In this document: one piece after another, positions 1-10,876 of the stretch
How the letters are laid out: the number at the start of each line of letters is the position of its first letter
Numbering within the stretch: position 1 is the first letter of the stretch
Assembly: GCA_036426205.1 (NCBI GenBank)
Contig: CM071568.1
Coordinates: 37,539,553-37,603,552, forward strand
DNA: 64,000 nucleotides
From: Ascaphus truei
Lineage: Eukaryota; Chordata; Amphibia; Anura; Ascaphidae
Direction of reading: 5' to 3'
Notes under the pieces: model-generated
Told to the model about the DNA's origin: nothing
Database searches by the model: none
The model's input: only the letters and a program-made list of their open reading frames with translations
Position numbers and translations under genes: made by a program

Positions 1-9
1 CAACAAGGC

Positions 10-783
10 ATGTCATGACAAGCTGGATTCTCAGGCACTTCATGAGGAAGCGGGTGTCCATGACTAAGATTAGTGTGAGGATTGGACCTTGGTCCCACCC
101 CCGGGATGCATTGGGGACGCCCCTCGTGCGTGCACTGCACGCAAGCGCCGCAATACTCCTGCCGGCACCGGACCTAAGCTCCGCCCCCGCCCCGTGTGAC
201 ACAACATAGGATGCTCCTGTCTCCAATACACGGAGGCGCAGCATTACCAGAAGCACACAAGGGGTTAATTTAGTGAATTACTCCTTATCTGCGATGCACT
301 CCGCCCATGCCTATCAGGGGACAGCCTATATCTGACTTCTCAATACCCTGCACATGTGTGCTGCCATTACCATTGGCTGCCTGCCCTTTAAGAACTGAGC
401 CAGTCCTCCCACAAACTGGCTGAGCATAAGCTCCTGTTTATGTACCGTGCTTGCTACTAGCTGTTCATTGCTGTTGTTGTGCCTTGCCTTGTCTTTTTGT
501 TGTGACTTCAGCTCGTACCTGGACCTCTGCCTTCCCGAACCCCTGGACTTTGGCTTGCTTCTGGATTCCTGCTCTCTCCTCGGCTTCGGATTATGACTAC
601 TCTCCACTCTCCAACCCCTGACTACAGCAAGTACCTTGACCTACCAAACTCTCCTACCCTGACCTTGCTTCACGACCTTGACTCCTCAATCCGGACATTG
701 TCTCACAGTTGTAGGTCGGTTGTTATCTACATCTCCACCTCAGCCTTGCTGTCTTGTCCTGTTTGTGGTGAGCACACGTAACA
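10..783 (+). mobile_element. LTR-like block, possible solo LTR
   Basis: The block starts near TGTCATGACA and ends near CACACGTAACA, so it could be bounded by TG and CA. Its second half (about 450-700) is rich in repeated CTTGACCT/CTGGACTT-like words, a texture common in the R-U5 part of amphibian Ty3/gypsy LTRs. I see no primer-binding site just after it and no matching flanking duplication, so a complete element is unlikely. Open frames here are short and look accidental. Confidence 0.3.
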
Positions 784-1396
784 ATTAGTTACAGGTGTAA
801 TCATTGAGCAGTAGAGCTCAAAAGTATGCTGCAACAGTGGAGCTATCCAGTAGTTTGTTTCGCTCATTGCGAGAGCTGCTGCACTGAATAGCAGAGGTTG
901 TGGGTTTTGATCCTGTTAGGACTGACTGTAACCTCTCTCTTCACAAGGTGTTTAGGACCTGGCTTGTCAGGATATGCCTTGTAGAAATCTTTTAGAAAGT
1001 GGGGGATGTGAGTCATTTAAATATACTTTGCATATTATATCCTATTAGCATATCTCCGAGGTGTGCTCCTTTTTGTGCACAGGTGTTTCACCACAATTTT
1101 TTTTTAAAGTCGGTTTAAGGGGATATATATTACACTTGGGAGTCTAGTAAACTAAGCTCTCTCTCATGGAAAAATAAAGTCAGAAGCAGGAGCATTTGCT
1201 TGAATTTTTAACTATCCAATCTGCCTACAAAGATCCCTCTGTGAAATTAATTCGAAATTTGACACATTTGCCCATGTCTACAATTCTGCAAAAGGGAAAT
1301 ATTTATTTACATTTCTATTGCTTTTACAATCATTAAATTGTTCTCCTAACATTGCATTTACCACATGTGTACTCAACATTCCTTATATTTATTTAT
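784..1396. other. no gene seen; AT-rich spacer
   Basis: AT-rich sequence with no recognisable coding or RNA feature. It separates the LTR-like block from the 3' tail of the first L1 copy. Confidence 0.5.
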
Positions 1397-2184
1397 TTTT
1401 CAACTTTGAATTTTTATTGGAAAGTACAAGTACAGCCAATGTAACACAGCCCATTATAACATTTCCAGTTATGTCAAACACATGTAATGACACTACGAAG
1501 AAATATCCACATACTGTAACACATTACAAACAAGACAAGACGGACTTGACAAGGGGACAGGGAAAGAGGGTAGGGAGGGGGGTGGGGAGAGGGAGGTGGG
1601 TGTTTGTTGGACTTTGGTGCAGCTTTTTCTGATATCTATTGGCCAACTTTTTAGGCATCGTCTTAGGCTTTTATCTGGATCAGGTTCTTCTGGGGTTTCT
1701 TTCTTTTTTGTTTTTCCCTGCTCTAGGACTACAGGAAGGTCTGCTAACCGTGCGTCACTGAGTCGTGTCGTCCAATCTGCCCTTAAAGGAGAACGCACCT
1801 AGGGTAATTAGTGCAAGATTGTGGTGGCGTCCACTCCTGGGATGTCTACCTGGGCTAACCATGGTTCCCAGACTTTTAGAAAATTTGTGCCGGAGTCATT
1901 AACTAAACTCGTTAATTGTTCCATCCGGCAGACATGCCAAATTCTTTTTTTGATCTTAGGGAGAATTGGGATCTCCTGTTGTTTCCATAATGCTGCGATC
2001 TCACATCTCGTGGCTGTAGCAAAATGCGCGATTAATTTATGCGACGCATTTGACAGACCCTGGATCCGCCTGCCCAACAGGAACAGCCACGGGTCCAGGG
2101 TATCTCCAAATCGAGAATCCGCTGAATCTAATATCTGATTTGTTCCCAAATAGGGGCCACCTTAGTGCAAGACCACAGCATATG

Positions 2185-4047
2185 TCAGAGATCTGCTGCT
2201 TCCCCACACTGTTTAGGGCAGAGAGGGGAGTAGCCTTTTACAAATTTCGCTAAGCGCGCCGGAGTGTAATACCACCTCATAAGGACTTTATATGCGTTCT
2301 CCTTCAATGTGGTGCAGATTGAGCTTTTCGCCGTCGCCTGTATAATTCTGTCCCATTCGTCATCCTCTAAAGTCTCCCCTAGGTCCGATTCCCAGTGTCT
2401 CATGTAACTGATCACTTCCCTGTACATTCTAGATGTGAGTCCCCTTGTGTCCGTATCTCTGGAACACAGCTGCTCAAAATTTGTTCGCGCCGGTCGAATT
2501 GGCGTTTTATTGTAGAAATCTCTGATCTGGAGGTACCTAAAAAATTCGCTGTTTGGGATATTCTTAGAGGATTTAATTTGATCAAATGTTTGTATGGTCG
2601 TTATGCCCTCCAGATCTTTTAGACGGGAAAACCCCTTCTGAGTCCAGATCAAGAAGTTTTTGCTATTCAGGCCCGGAGCAAAGTCTGGGTTGCCCACTAT
2701 TGGCATCATTAATGATGTTTTGGTAGTCAATTGACATTTGAATTTCGTGGCCTCCCAAACTTTTAATGAATTGACCATGGTCTGCAGCGGAATGTTCATC
2801 TTGCGTACCCCTTCTCTGGGTAGCCAGATTAAATTTCGGATTTCAATTGGTGCACAGCATTTCTTCTCCAACTCTACCCATCTCCGTAGGCTTGGGTCAG
2901 TGTGCCATTGGAGAATCTGCCCTAATTGGGCTGCTTTATAGTAGGCCTGCAAGCAAGGCACCGCTAACCCTCCTCTTAATGTGGGACGTTTTAAGATTCC
3001 TTTAGCAATTCTTGGGTTTTTCCCGTTCCAAATAAATTTCATAATTTTTGACTGGAGGGAGAGGATGTACGCCTGTACCAAAGGGATAGGGAGACTCTGG
3101 AAGAGATATAGCATCTTTTGGAGGAGATTCATTTTCACGCTATGTATCCTCCCAATCCATGAGATACTCCCCTTCATCCAGGTTCGGAGATCCTCCCCCA
3201 GCGTCTTTATGATCTTGGGGAAATTTGCTTGATATAAAGTTTTGTAATCCCTTGTGAGATAAACCCCTAAATATTTGATAGCGGAGGGTTGCCATTTGAA
3301 CTGAAAATTGAGGTCAATCAGTTTTTCGACTTCTTTTGGTAGATTAATATTGAGGGCTTCTGATTTAGACTGATTGATCTTAAATCCCGATATTTGGTTA
3401 AATTTGCCCAGTATATTGAATACATTTGGGAGAGATGTGAGAGGTTTGGCTAATGTGAGAATGACATCGTCCGCATATAGAGCGGCTTTGTGCATTTGGT
3501 CTCCCGCTGGGATACCAGAGATATCTGGGTTATTTCTGATGTGTGCCGCCAAGGGCTCTATACATAAGGCGAACAGTAGTGGCGACAGCGGGCATCCTTG
3601 TCGTGTTCCGCTTCTGATTTCAAATTGTTCTGAGGGGAAACCTTGATATCTCACTCTTGCTGTTGGGTTTTTATACAACGCCAGGATGGCCTGCAGGAGG
3701 CGTCCCTCAAAGCCAAATGCTCTCAGTGTTTCCGTTAGGTAGGGCCAGTCTATTCTATCGAAGGCTTTCTCAGCGTCCAGACTTAACACCATGGATGTCT
3801 TTTTGTCTTTTTGGGCCAGATCAATTAGGTCAATAATTCTCCTGGTGTTATCTGCCGCTTGTCTACCTCCGATAAACCCTACTTGATCCGTGTGAATTAA
3901 CCCGGGAAGAACTCTACCCACCCTGTTGGCTATAAGTTTAGAGTATATTTTGAGATCCGAGTTAATCAGTGAAATGGGCCGGTAGCTCTTACAGTCTGCC
4001 GGGTCCTTTCCGGGTTTATGGATCACCGATATTGAGGCTTGGAGCAT
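2185..4047 (-). CDS. L1 ORF2 reverse transcriptase domain (fragment of the broken ORF)
   Basis: A 620-codon open stretch. Motifs in order: YRPISLINSDLKIYSK; QVGFIGGRQAADNTRR; LSLDAEKAFDRIDW, which holds the first catalytic Asp; GTRQGCPLSPLLF; and YADDVILTLAKP, the active-site YADD at 3466-3477. The C-terminal half has KSEALNI, IKYLGVYL, and the tryptophan-rich region ending in LMRWYYTP and a Cys-X2-3-Cys start (PKQCGEAADL). The catalytic residues are intact, so this looks like a fairly young copy. The open frame continues slightly upstream of the listed start. Confidence 0.88.
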   Translation of the reverse strand: MLQASISVIHKPGKDPADCKSYRPISLINSDLKIYSKLIANRVGRVLPGLIHTDQVGFIGGRQAADNTRRIIDLIDLAQKDKKTSMVLSLDAEKAFDRIDWPYLTETLRAFGFEGRLLQAILALYKNPTARVRYQGFPSEQFEIRSGTRQGCPLSPLLFALCIEPLAAHIRNNPDISGIPAGDQMHKAALYADDVILTLAKPLTSLPNVFNILGKFNQISGFKINQSKSEALNINLPKEVEKLIDLNFQFKWQPSAIKYLGVYLTRDYKTLYQANFPKIIKTLGEDLRTWMKGSISWIGRIHSVKMNLLQKMLYLFQSLPIPLVQAYILSLQSKIMKFIWNGKNPRIAKGILKRPTLRGGLAVPCLQAYYKAAQLGQILQWHTDPSLRRWVELEKKCCAPIEIRNLIWLPREGVRKMNIPLQTMVNSLKVWEATKFKCQLTTKTSLMMPIVGNPDFAPGLNSKNFLIWTQKGFSRLKDLEGITTIQTFDQIKSSKNIPNSEFFRYLQIRDFYNKTPIRPARTNFEQLCSRDTDTRGLTSRMYREVISYMRHWESDLGETLEDDEWDRIIQATAKSSICTTLKENAYKVLMRWYYTPARLAKFVKGYSPLCPKQCGEAADL

Positions 4048-4987
4048 TTGTGCTGGGAATGAGGCCCCTGCTAAGATTTCATTGAAAACTTTAACATGTG
4101 GGGGGCTAAAATTTTTAAATATTTTTTGTAATATAAGTTCGAAAAGCCATCTGGCCCTGGGGCTTTAGCCGGTTTTAGTGCTTTGATGACCCCAGAGAGT
4201 TCCTCCATCGAGAAGTCCGACTGGAGTGCCTCCCTGTCGCATCTCTCCAAAATTGGTAAATGTGCCTCTTTTAAGAAGGTCCGTAACTCCTCTTTTGTTT
4301 TCCGATTTTGGGTTACCTTGTTTCCATTGTATAATATTTCGTAATACTTTTTAAATTCCCCTGCTATGTTCGCTGGGATGGAGGTAAGGTCCCTTTCTTG
4401 ATTTCGGATTGCGTGAATGTGATAATTTGGAAGCTTGTTTTTTTAGCTTATTGGCAAGTAGTGTGTCAGGCTTGTTAGCTTTCTCATAAAATTTCCGTTT
4501 GGACCAGGTCAATTCCTTCTCAGCCTGGGCGGAGAGGAGGAGGTTAAGACTAGTTTTAGTGGCTAATATTTGAGTCAAGGTGTGGGCATTCTTATTTTTT
4601 TTGTGAAGGGAGGTAAGCTCTGCTAGCTGTTCCTCTAGCTTCAAAATTGTTCCCTTCCGCTCTCTTTTCCGTTTAGCGGCTAGATTCATAATGACCCCCC
4701 TTAGGGTAGCCTTGTGGGCCTCCCACAGTGTGGAGTGCGTTGCCACACTCCCCTCATTCTCCTCGAAGTATTGTGTGAGCTTTTCCCCAATTTCCGCCTG
4801 TAATGCTGGGATTTTCAGCAAAATTTCGTTTAGTTTCCAGTTCGCTCTAGGTCTGTCTAGTGGGATTAGTGTTCACCGCAGCTCTATAGATGCATGGTCT
4901 GACCATGAAATATCATGGATCTCGGTGCGGGAGACCCCAGGGACCATTCTGTTGGATACAAGGAAGTAATCGATCCTGCTATATGTG

Positions 4988-5581
4988 TCATGTGGGTGAG
5001 TAGAAGGTGTATTCTCTCAGTCTCTGGTGTTGTTCCCTCCATATGTCGAGTAGTTGGCAGTCACGTAGCCCTTTTTTAATTGTTAGTATGTCAGGTCTGT
5101 GTGTAATATTAGTGGATGAACAACTGTCAAGGTCCTCTCGCAGTGCCCTGTTCAAGTCCCCTGCAACAATAATATTACCTCTGGCCACTTTGTTGAGTTT
5201 CCCAAAGAAGGTAGAGAAAAAACCTGGGGCCGTCTCATTAGGGGCATATATTGTTGCTAGAGTAATTGAGAACCCTTGGATTGCACCTCTTACAATGAGG
5301 AATCTGCCCTCTTTATCTTTGAATGTCCTATCGGGTACGAACGGTATTCTTTTATGAATTAATATGACCACCCCCTTTTTTTTAACTTTCGCGGAAGACA
5401 AAAAGTGTGTTGTGTAATCCTTATCCAGGAATTTGGGGTAGTTGTCTTGAGAGAAGTGTGTTTCTTGCAGAAACAGAATTTCTGCCCCTTTACGCTTATA
5501 ATCTCGGAAGGCGACTCTGCGTTTAGCCGGGCTGTTAAACCCGTTAATGTTATGTGATACTAGCCTGAGTTCCTTACTCAT
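4988..5581 (-). CDS. L1 ORF2 endonuclease domain (fragment of the broken ORF)
   Basis: About 197 residues open. The N-terminus has the endonuclease signature HNINGFNSPAKR, followed by EILFLQETHF (the catalytic Glu motif) and later a Y-A-P-N-E region and GDLNRAL, matching the Asp/Asn metal-site motif of APE-type nucleases. These enzymes nick the target to prime reverse transcription. The terminal SDH motif (SWSDHAS) lies past the frame break, at about 4880-4925. Translation stops early because of the frameshift near 4985. Confidence 0.8.
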   Translation of the reverse strand: MSKELRLVSHNINGFNSPAKRRVAFRDYKRKGAEILFLQETHFSQDNYPKFLDKDYTTHFLSSAKVKKKGVVILIHKRIPFVPDRTFKDKEGRFLIVRGAIQGFSITLATIYAPNETAPGFFSTFFGKLNKVARGNIIVAGDLNRALREDLDSCSSTNITHRPDILTIKKGLRDCQLLDIWREQHQRLREYTFYSPT

Positions 5582-5960
5582 TTAAGAGTATGAGACGACT
5601 TTGCTGCCGATATCTGTTCCCGACTGATGCTCCTGGGCCAGAATCCCGACCTCCTCTTCTCCTCGTACTGCAGCACCTCTCTTCACCACCTACAGAAATA
5701 CACAAGGGGGGGCACACAAGAGGGCACACCGGGGGGGACACAACAAACACTAGACAAGACATAAGACAGTAGAACTCTCGTCGTCGCTGCGACGCCGCCT
5801 CTTTGACGAGATCACCGCCTTTGGGTAGCTGGACTCCTCTCCTACAGTCCGGAGGTAACGTTGGATGAAGTTCACTCACCCACAGCGTCCAGTCCCAAAG
5901 GACTTCACTAGGGCCCTGGAGAACCACCCTCCTCCCCCCTAGTGCGTGGCCCATGTGGAC

Positions 5961-6984
5961 TTTTGAAGCAGGTCACTCCCCTCCTCTCCTGCCTCGCTCT
6001 TCCTGAGCTCGATTTGACGAAACCTAACTTATACTATACATAACCAGAGTCTGTCCCGGCCTTGACCACCCCTATAGTGTTCCAGACTAATCCCTCGGTG
6101 TCATGACCTCAGCAACCTGTATTTCTTTGCTTCTCCTCCTGTTCTCGTCCCCCTTCCCTTTGATTTCATCCTTCCCCAGCGATCTCATCTGACTATCTAA
6201 ACCTTGTGTCTCCTTGCTCCTTACTTCCCTTCCCCCTTCTCTCTCAACCTAGCTTCACCTACCTACTCACATTTCTCTACCTCATCTGATACCTAACATG
6301 CTAAGTCCTACTTCACAACCCCCTTCACTTCACTTCCAGCCACCACTCCCACTATCCATGTGGATGAAACCTCCTATGGCTCTGAGGGAAGAATGGATGT
6401 TGATTCACTTGCAACAGATCTTTTCTTTGAGCTGAAAAAACCTCAGAAAAGGAAGACAAAAAAAGGCAAAAAACACTGCAATAGTGTATTACCCAGGGAC
6501 ATGCTAGTGTGTACAAATCAAGAGCATTTATTAAAACATGACAATTGGGACATATAAACAATTAATAGATTAATCAGATAAGATATAAAACTTCCAAGCG
6601 CTTGTGCTAAGGAAGATGTGCTGCTCCGCCGTGGTAAAATTGAAATCCTACTCACCGGACATGAGTAGGACATGTGCAAGGGTTTAGGGTCTTTTCCTCC
6701 AGAAGACACCGCTCACTGTGGGGTGCGTCTGTCTATTAATGCGGGGGGACCGGCTTCAATGCTCGTGGGCTCGTTGATCACTTGCTGCCCGAGTTCGCCC
6801 GATCGTCTCCTCCGATGACGTCACCGCCTGGATTCCAAAGCTACGGTGTCCCTGAGTTGCCAAAAACCTCTCCTACGCTCCTCTCCTACCTCTCCTCCCT
6901 CAGCTTATACCATTCAGCATCAACCTAATTGTGGGCGTGCACTTGCCTCTGACCATTATATAATCCGACTTCTATGGAGCATTA
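5961..6984. other. no gene seen; pyrimidine-rich spacer and unclassified repeat
   Basis: 6050-6340 is strongly C/T-rich on the plus strand. 6360-6960 has short open frames without family likeness. The only suggestion of function is the Penelope-like terminal-repeat signature that begins just downstream. Confidence 0.4.
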
Positions 6985-7736
6985 GCACTCTTTGATAAAG
7001 CGCCTCCACGGCGGGAAACGCATCAGAGTTTTAAACCAGGGTGTGTTTGTTCTTTTTGGCTATCATGCCTAATAAATAATTTATTTTTTTGCATCAGGCC
7101 CTCTTTTTTGATTTTCCTTCCACGGCAGTGCTCTGCTCTCTCACCACGTTCCTGATCTTTACCCAAGCATTGCAGCACGCCTCGGTCATTTGAATGCGGA
7201 GCAGCTGTTTGATCTGAGAGGATTTCCCCTTCTAGCTACGCAGTGTACCGGTGTCAGCCAGTGTGCAGCCGATAACCCCGCTCCCTCACCTGTCCCGGGA
7301 AGTTACAACACTGACGGATTCAGCGCGGAGGATTGGAGCGCTCCGTCTTCCCCACCAGCAGCCGCCACCTACCCCCCTTCAGCGACGGACCGGCACACCA
7401 GGAGACTTCCAGCAGGCACCCGGTGAGACGACAGGAGATTTCGCATGCAGATCTCCATTACATCTGGCAGTCTCTTTCTACCGGGTTGCCGCATGTTCGG
7501 CTGAGGAGACCAGCACCCTACCATTCATCTTTCAGGGGGGGAAGTGTTCCAGTGGCGTGGGGATATCCCTTCCTACGGCTACAAACAGGTGAGGTGAGGG
7601 TATTCAGGCCCGCATACACCATCGGCACACCCACGGGACACTCAGACCGCTTTATTCACTCAGTTATACCGATTTTTTTAAATGTTTATACATCATTCAT
7701 TGGACTACCTGGCAAATTAGAAGCACCACCTGGGGG
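6985..7736 (+). mobile_element. Penelope-type terminal repeat remnant with decayed hammerhead core
   Basis: A hammerhead-like core lies at 6991-7026: TTTGATAAAG in place of CTGATGA, a CGCC/GGCG stem II around a short loop, then GAAA at 7015-7018 and a short stem III. It is followed by C-rich sequence with small open frames (7190-7764) and no likeness to a known protein. Similar cores in this window sit next to Penelope-like sequence. The core is mutated and probably inactive. The assignment is by analogy, so the edges are rough. Confidence 0.35.
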
Positions 7737-8215
7737 TCATCCCCACTTTTTCTTACAAACCTGAGGAAGTCCAACCCGTGAGAACAGCTCCAACAACGTG
7801 TTGGCTACTTGCTTCGCCGTTGCTGTTCTCAGGGGCAACGCCTCAGGATATCTTGTTGCATAGTCAACTATTACAAGAATTAACCTGTGTCCTTTCGCAG
7901 AAGGTTCTATAGGTCCTACCAAGTCTACCCCAATCTCTCAAAGGGAACTGACACCAAGGGTAGAGGAACCAAAGGGGCTGGTTTTTGTCCCCTCGGACTA
8001 GTTAGCTGGCACTCCGGACATGCCGCACATAACTTAGCAATATCACTATGCATCCCTTGCCAATAGAATCGGGATGAAATATGGTCCAATATTTTATCCC
8101 TGCCAAGGTGACCACCCCAAGGGACAGTATGGGCTAGAGTGAACACAGATTTAACAAACGCCTTGGGAACCAATATCTGTCTGGTGACCTCCCCTGTTTG
8201 TGTCTGCCTATTCAC
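7737..8215 (-). pseudogene. Integrase of the Gmr1-type element (zinc-binding domain and start of core)
   Basis: The upstream part (8215-7928) has the HHCC zinc-binding pattern: HTVPWGGH, then RFYWQGM and CAACPECQL. A one-base frameshift near 7925 separates it from the start of the catalytic core, seen as DLVGPIEPSAKG and IVDYATRYPEALPLRTATA. This gives the first catalytic Asp (DLVGP). The later Asp and Glu of the D,D-35-E triad are missing because the copy stops. Integrase inserts the element's cDNA into the genome. Confidence 0.8.
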
Positions 8216-8297
8216 CCTATACAGGATTTCATTTGATAATTCAAAATGGGGGGGAAACTATCACCCCCCTGTGCATTCAATATCTGCTCATCAATTT

Positions 8298-9587
8298 TTA
8301 CCACCTTATCATACTGTCTAGCAAGGACAGAGTCTTCCCTTTGCCTTTGGCAAAAATTAGGGAGGTATTGGTTTGGTAAATCTCCAGGCCCATATCCCCC
8401 TCCCTCTGGCCATCCCCAGCCATCACTTGTGACTTATGGCTACTAGAATGGTCACCTTGAGACCCAGATTTCTGCAACCAGTCCTGTTTGTCAGAGCGTC
8501 TTTGCTTCCGAGTCTTTGGAACCCAGTGTCTACTGGGAAAATGGTCTGCCGAGAAGGGGAACAGTTTGCCAGGGTTCTCCTGAGCTAAAGTATAAGGCTC
8601 CTCGTGAGAGACTGGAGCCATTAGGTCCAAAAAGAAAGGCCAGTCCCGGTCGAGCACAACTGGGGCAGGGAGCCAAGATGCGACTCCTACTTCGAGGTAG
8701 GCCTCCTGACCTTTTACCTGTAGCCAGATTTTGGACGTAGGATACCGTTTTAAATCACTGTGTATAAATTCTATACTCCATGGAGAGTCAAAAGAACACA
8801 CGTTAGGCGGTAACAGTTCCTGAAAGACCAGAGTTTTCCCAGAGCCCGAATCTACATGGGCCTGAACGTTTTTTACCCCAACCTGGGCTGGAAGTAGCCA
8901 GGGCTTGTAATTTTCTCCAGTGAAGGCCGAGGCGAAGACGGTCCTGCTGTGGACAGTCCACATGCCTTGGCCTAGTTCTCTGCAGGTGAAATATGGAGAG
9001 GGTTCCCTCACAGGAGGGGGCCGTGGATAGCGCTCCGCTGGACCAGATACTGGAGACCAGGCATCTGGTGGGTCCTGTGGGCGATGTCCTCGGAAGTTCC
9101 TCTCATTTTGCGACAAGCCGACATCAGGAAGGGGATGAGGGTCTCGGCGGTGCCCGGCGTTTTGACTTCTTTCTTGTTGGAAGGACTGCGCCTTTCGTGG
9201 CACTTGGAGGTTGCGCATGGAGGGGCCGTAGTTTCCCCGTTGTTCCAATCTCCCTCTTTGGGTCTCCGCAAGTGCTGGTGAAGTTGAATCCGTCGGGTCC
9301 AGGGCACTCGCCTGATCCTCGGCCCCAAGGAAGTTCTCAATGAGTCGGACCGCCAAAGCTAGGGTTTCAGCAGCATGGTGTTTTACCCATGAGCGTGCGG
9401 AAGGGGGTATTATGTGTAGGAATTGTTCCAAAACCAGTTGCTCAAGAATTGCCTCCTTAGTGCGCTCCTCGGGTTGTATCCAGCGAGTACACAAGTCCAA
9501 TAACCGCTGAGCGAGGACCCGGGGTCTCATCTTAGTGGTGTACTTCAGGTTCCGGAACTGCTGCCGGTAGGTCTCTGGGGTCAGACC
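8298..9587 (-). pseudogene. Gag (SCAN-like capsid domain) and aspartic protease of the Gmr1-type element
   Basis: Just after the MITE junction the frame reads LTPETYRQQFRNLKY, then LLDLCTRWIQPEERTKEAI, LEQLVLEQFLHIIPP and SWVKHHAAETLALAVRLIE. This is the helical pattern of the SCAN domain, which is known to descend from the capsid of Gmr1-like elements. A Pro/Arg-rich linker follows, then a protease-like motif HVDSGSGKTLV (Asp-Ser-Gly). The open frame runs over 400 codons. It ends before the integrase after a short decayed stretch. The MITE interrupts the N-terminal side. Confidence 0.82.
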
Positions 9588-9589
9588 TA

Positions 9590-9945
9590 CAGTAGAGGCA
9601 ACTCTTATTCTAACAAAAACCAGTGGCAATTCCCCAAAAGACCCAGGTACACCCAGGTACATTCTGAATACATGCCTTAAACTTTCCTTAAACTAGCCCC
9701 AGCATTTCTGCATTGATTAATGGCCTATCAGATTAACAGCAGGGGGTCCCTGGCAGTCCCATTCAAACTGAATTGGACTGCCAGGGATCCCTGCTGTGTT
9801 AATCCTATGGGTCGTTAGTCAATGCAGAAATGCCTTAAACGTGCCTCAAACTAGCCCAGAACATACCCAGCACATACCCAGCACATACCCAGAATGTAAC
9901 CCGGCTAGTTTACAGCAAATGTTAGAATAAACGTTGCCTCTACTG
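9590..9945. mobile_element. Palindromic MITE, Tc1/mariner-type (TA target), in gag
   Basis: The ends are inverted repeats: CAGTAGAGGCAACTCTTATT on the left and its near-complement on the right, flanked by TA. The middle is a second inverted repeat around GGGTCCCTGGCAGTCCC. Removing the element and one TA restores the gag reading frame (ILDCL joined to GLTPETY), which proves both boundaries and the TA duplication. 356 bp with no coding capacity. The centre is shared with copies at 31742 and 59592. Confidence 0.9.
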
Positions 9946-9947
9946 TA

Positions 9948-10398
9948 AGCAATCCAGTATGGTGGCTTTTACTTGTTGTTAGTCCATTGCCTGATATGCT
10001 GGGAGGCCCTGATATGAGGCCTGGGCTTCTCCGATGAGGAGCGGGGCCAAAGTAGTTGCCCAGCGATCTGCAGCCCAGCCCTGAGCTTCGGCAACCCTTT
10101 CAAATGTCATTAGAAAAGCCTCTGGATCCTCGTTCGGAGCCATTTTCCTCAGGAGGACCGGGGGTTTATTCGCAATTTCTGGACTGGCAGACCACTGTTA
10201 TTGGGTCAGCAGCTTGGCCATCCGCTCATCCTGTGCTGCCTGCTGCTGGGTTAGGAGCTGGGTGTGCTGCTGCAATAGTAGTTGGGCCTGCTCCTGCATT
10301 AACAGTCCCTGCTGTTTGGTCTGCTCGCACAGAAACTCTTTTAAAAAATAATTTTTGTGTGTGTGTTTGTGGCCCTTCAACTGCAGGGGCCTCTCAAA
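9948..10398 (-). pseudogene. N-terminal gag segment of the Gmr1-type element, cut off by the MITE
   Basis: Minus-strand translation shows a Gln-rich coiled-coil-like start (LLLQQHTQLLTQQQAAQDER), an in-frame TAA near 10198, then KMAPNEDPEAFLMTFERVA, WAADRWATTLAPLLIGEAQ and VKATILDCL. This is the standard N-terminal gag architecture that precedes a SCAN-like domain. It joins the frame at 9587 exactly when the MITE and one TA are removed. I see no clear ATG, and the stop codon makes it non-functional. Confidence 0.75.
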
Positions 10399-10416
10399 AT
10401 CCCGCTTCTGACACCA
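10399..10416 (-). promoter_or_regulatory. Primer-binding site, tRNA-Leu type
   Basis: Two bases inside the LTR the minus strand reads TGGTGTCAGAAGCGGGAT. This is complementary to the 3' end of a leucine tRNA type used as primer by several vertebrate retroelements. It marks the start of the internal region and fixes the orientation of the Gmr1-type copy. Confidence 0.7.
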
Positions 10417-10418
10417 TT

Positions 10419-10876
10419 TGTTGCAGGGTACATGAAACCACACACACGGGTTCTCTTGATAAGGCTTCTTTATTGAGCCTTAAAAACATACAGCACACAA
10501 AACAAAATAGCTTCTCTTCAACATACAAAAACAAAATAGCTTCTCTTCAGCAGACAAAAACAAAATAGCTTCTCTTCAGCATAGAAAACAAGACAGCTTC
10601 TCTTCAGCATGCAGGACACAGACAGTTCATCACACATGTACTTTGGAAAACAGACCTTATAGCAGTAATCTCTTCAGTATTTCAGTCCTGTCTCCTAACC
10701 AGCTAGCTTGCATGTGTGTACAGCCTGGGAGTTTTAAAACACCTTGAATATGCAGCTGTGGTCAGACTAATTAAGCAGCCCTTCCCAACTGAACTTAACC
10801 TCGTCACTGCTGCACTGCAAGCCTAAACATAGGTTTGCCAGGTATATGGCTGGTGACGTTCCTTCACCCTGTCACA
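10419..10876 (-). repeat. 5' LTR of the Gmr1-type element
   Basis: Bounded on the minus strand by TGTGACAGGG and CCTGCAACA, so TG...CA. About 458 bp. The tail half has a short direct repeat (AAACAAAATAGCTTCTCTTCA) in several copies at about 10497-10605 and an AATAAA-type signal at about 10470. The second LTR is not in the window copy, so identity between LTRs cannot be used to date it. Confidence 0.65.

Larger units (their letters stand above)
1808..5581 (-). pseudogene. L1 ORF2: endonuclease and reverse transcriptase, frameshifted
   Basis: Family order is visible on the minus strand: an APE-type endonuclease, a linker, the reverse transcriptase, and the C-terminal region with the LINE cysteine box. 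The ORF probably starts at the ATG at 5581 (MSKELRLVSHNINGF), typical for L1 ORF2. Frame breaks lie near 4985, in 4050-4350 and near 2180; the last piece (2149-1808) finishes the protein. Together the pieces are close to full family length, about 1,200 residues. The breaks mean it cannot make one intact protein as it stands. Confidence 0.88.
1397..5960 (-). mobile_element. L1-type LINE, copy 1 (5'-truncated)
   Basis: A non-LTR retrotransposon read on the minus strand. The low-coordinate end has the tail expected of a LINE: a minus-strand CCAATAAA signal followed by an A-rich run near 1397-1425. Two other L1 copies in the window end in a very similar CCAATA(A/G)A tail. ORF2 occupies 1808-5581. 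I see no ORF1 upstream of it, so the copy is either truncated near 5.6-6 kb or lost ORF1; the 5' edge is approximate. It copies itself by nicking target DNA and reverse-transcribing its RNA there. Confidence 0.85.
7737..10876 (-). mobile_element. Gmr1-type Ty3/gypsy retrotransposon, truncated
   Basis: On the minus strand: LTR (10876-10419), primer-binding site, gag with a SCAN-like domain, aspartic protease, then integrase, ending abruptly at about 7737. In most Ty3/gypsy elements the reverse transcriptase follows the protease; here the integrase follows it directly. That order is the hallmark of the Gmr1 group, in which integrase precedes reverse transcriptase. The reverse transcriptase, RNase H and second LTR are absent, so the copy is truncated at its 3' end. 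A MITE (9590-9945) splits gag. Confidence 0.8.

Noticed and set aside
8298..9587. Host SCAN zinc-finger gene
   Set aside because: No zinc fingers, while a protease motif, integrase, primer site and LTR surround it; it is a retrotransposon gag.
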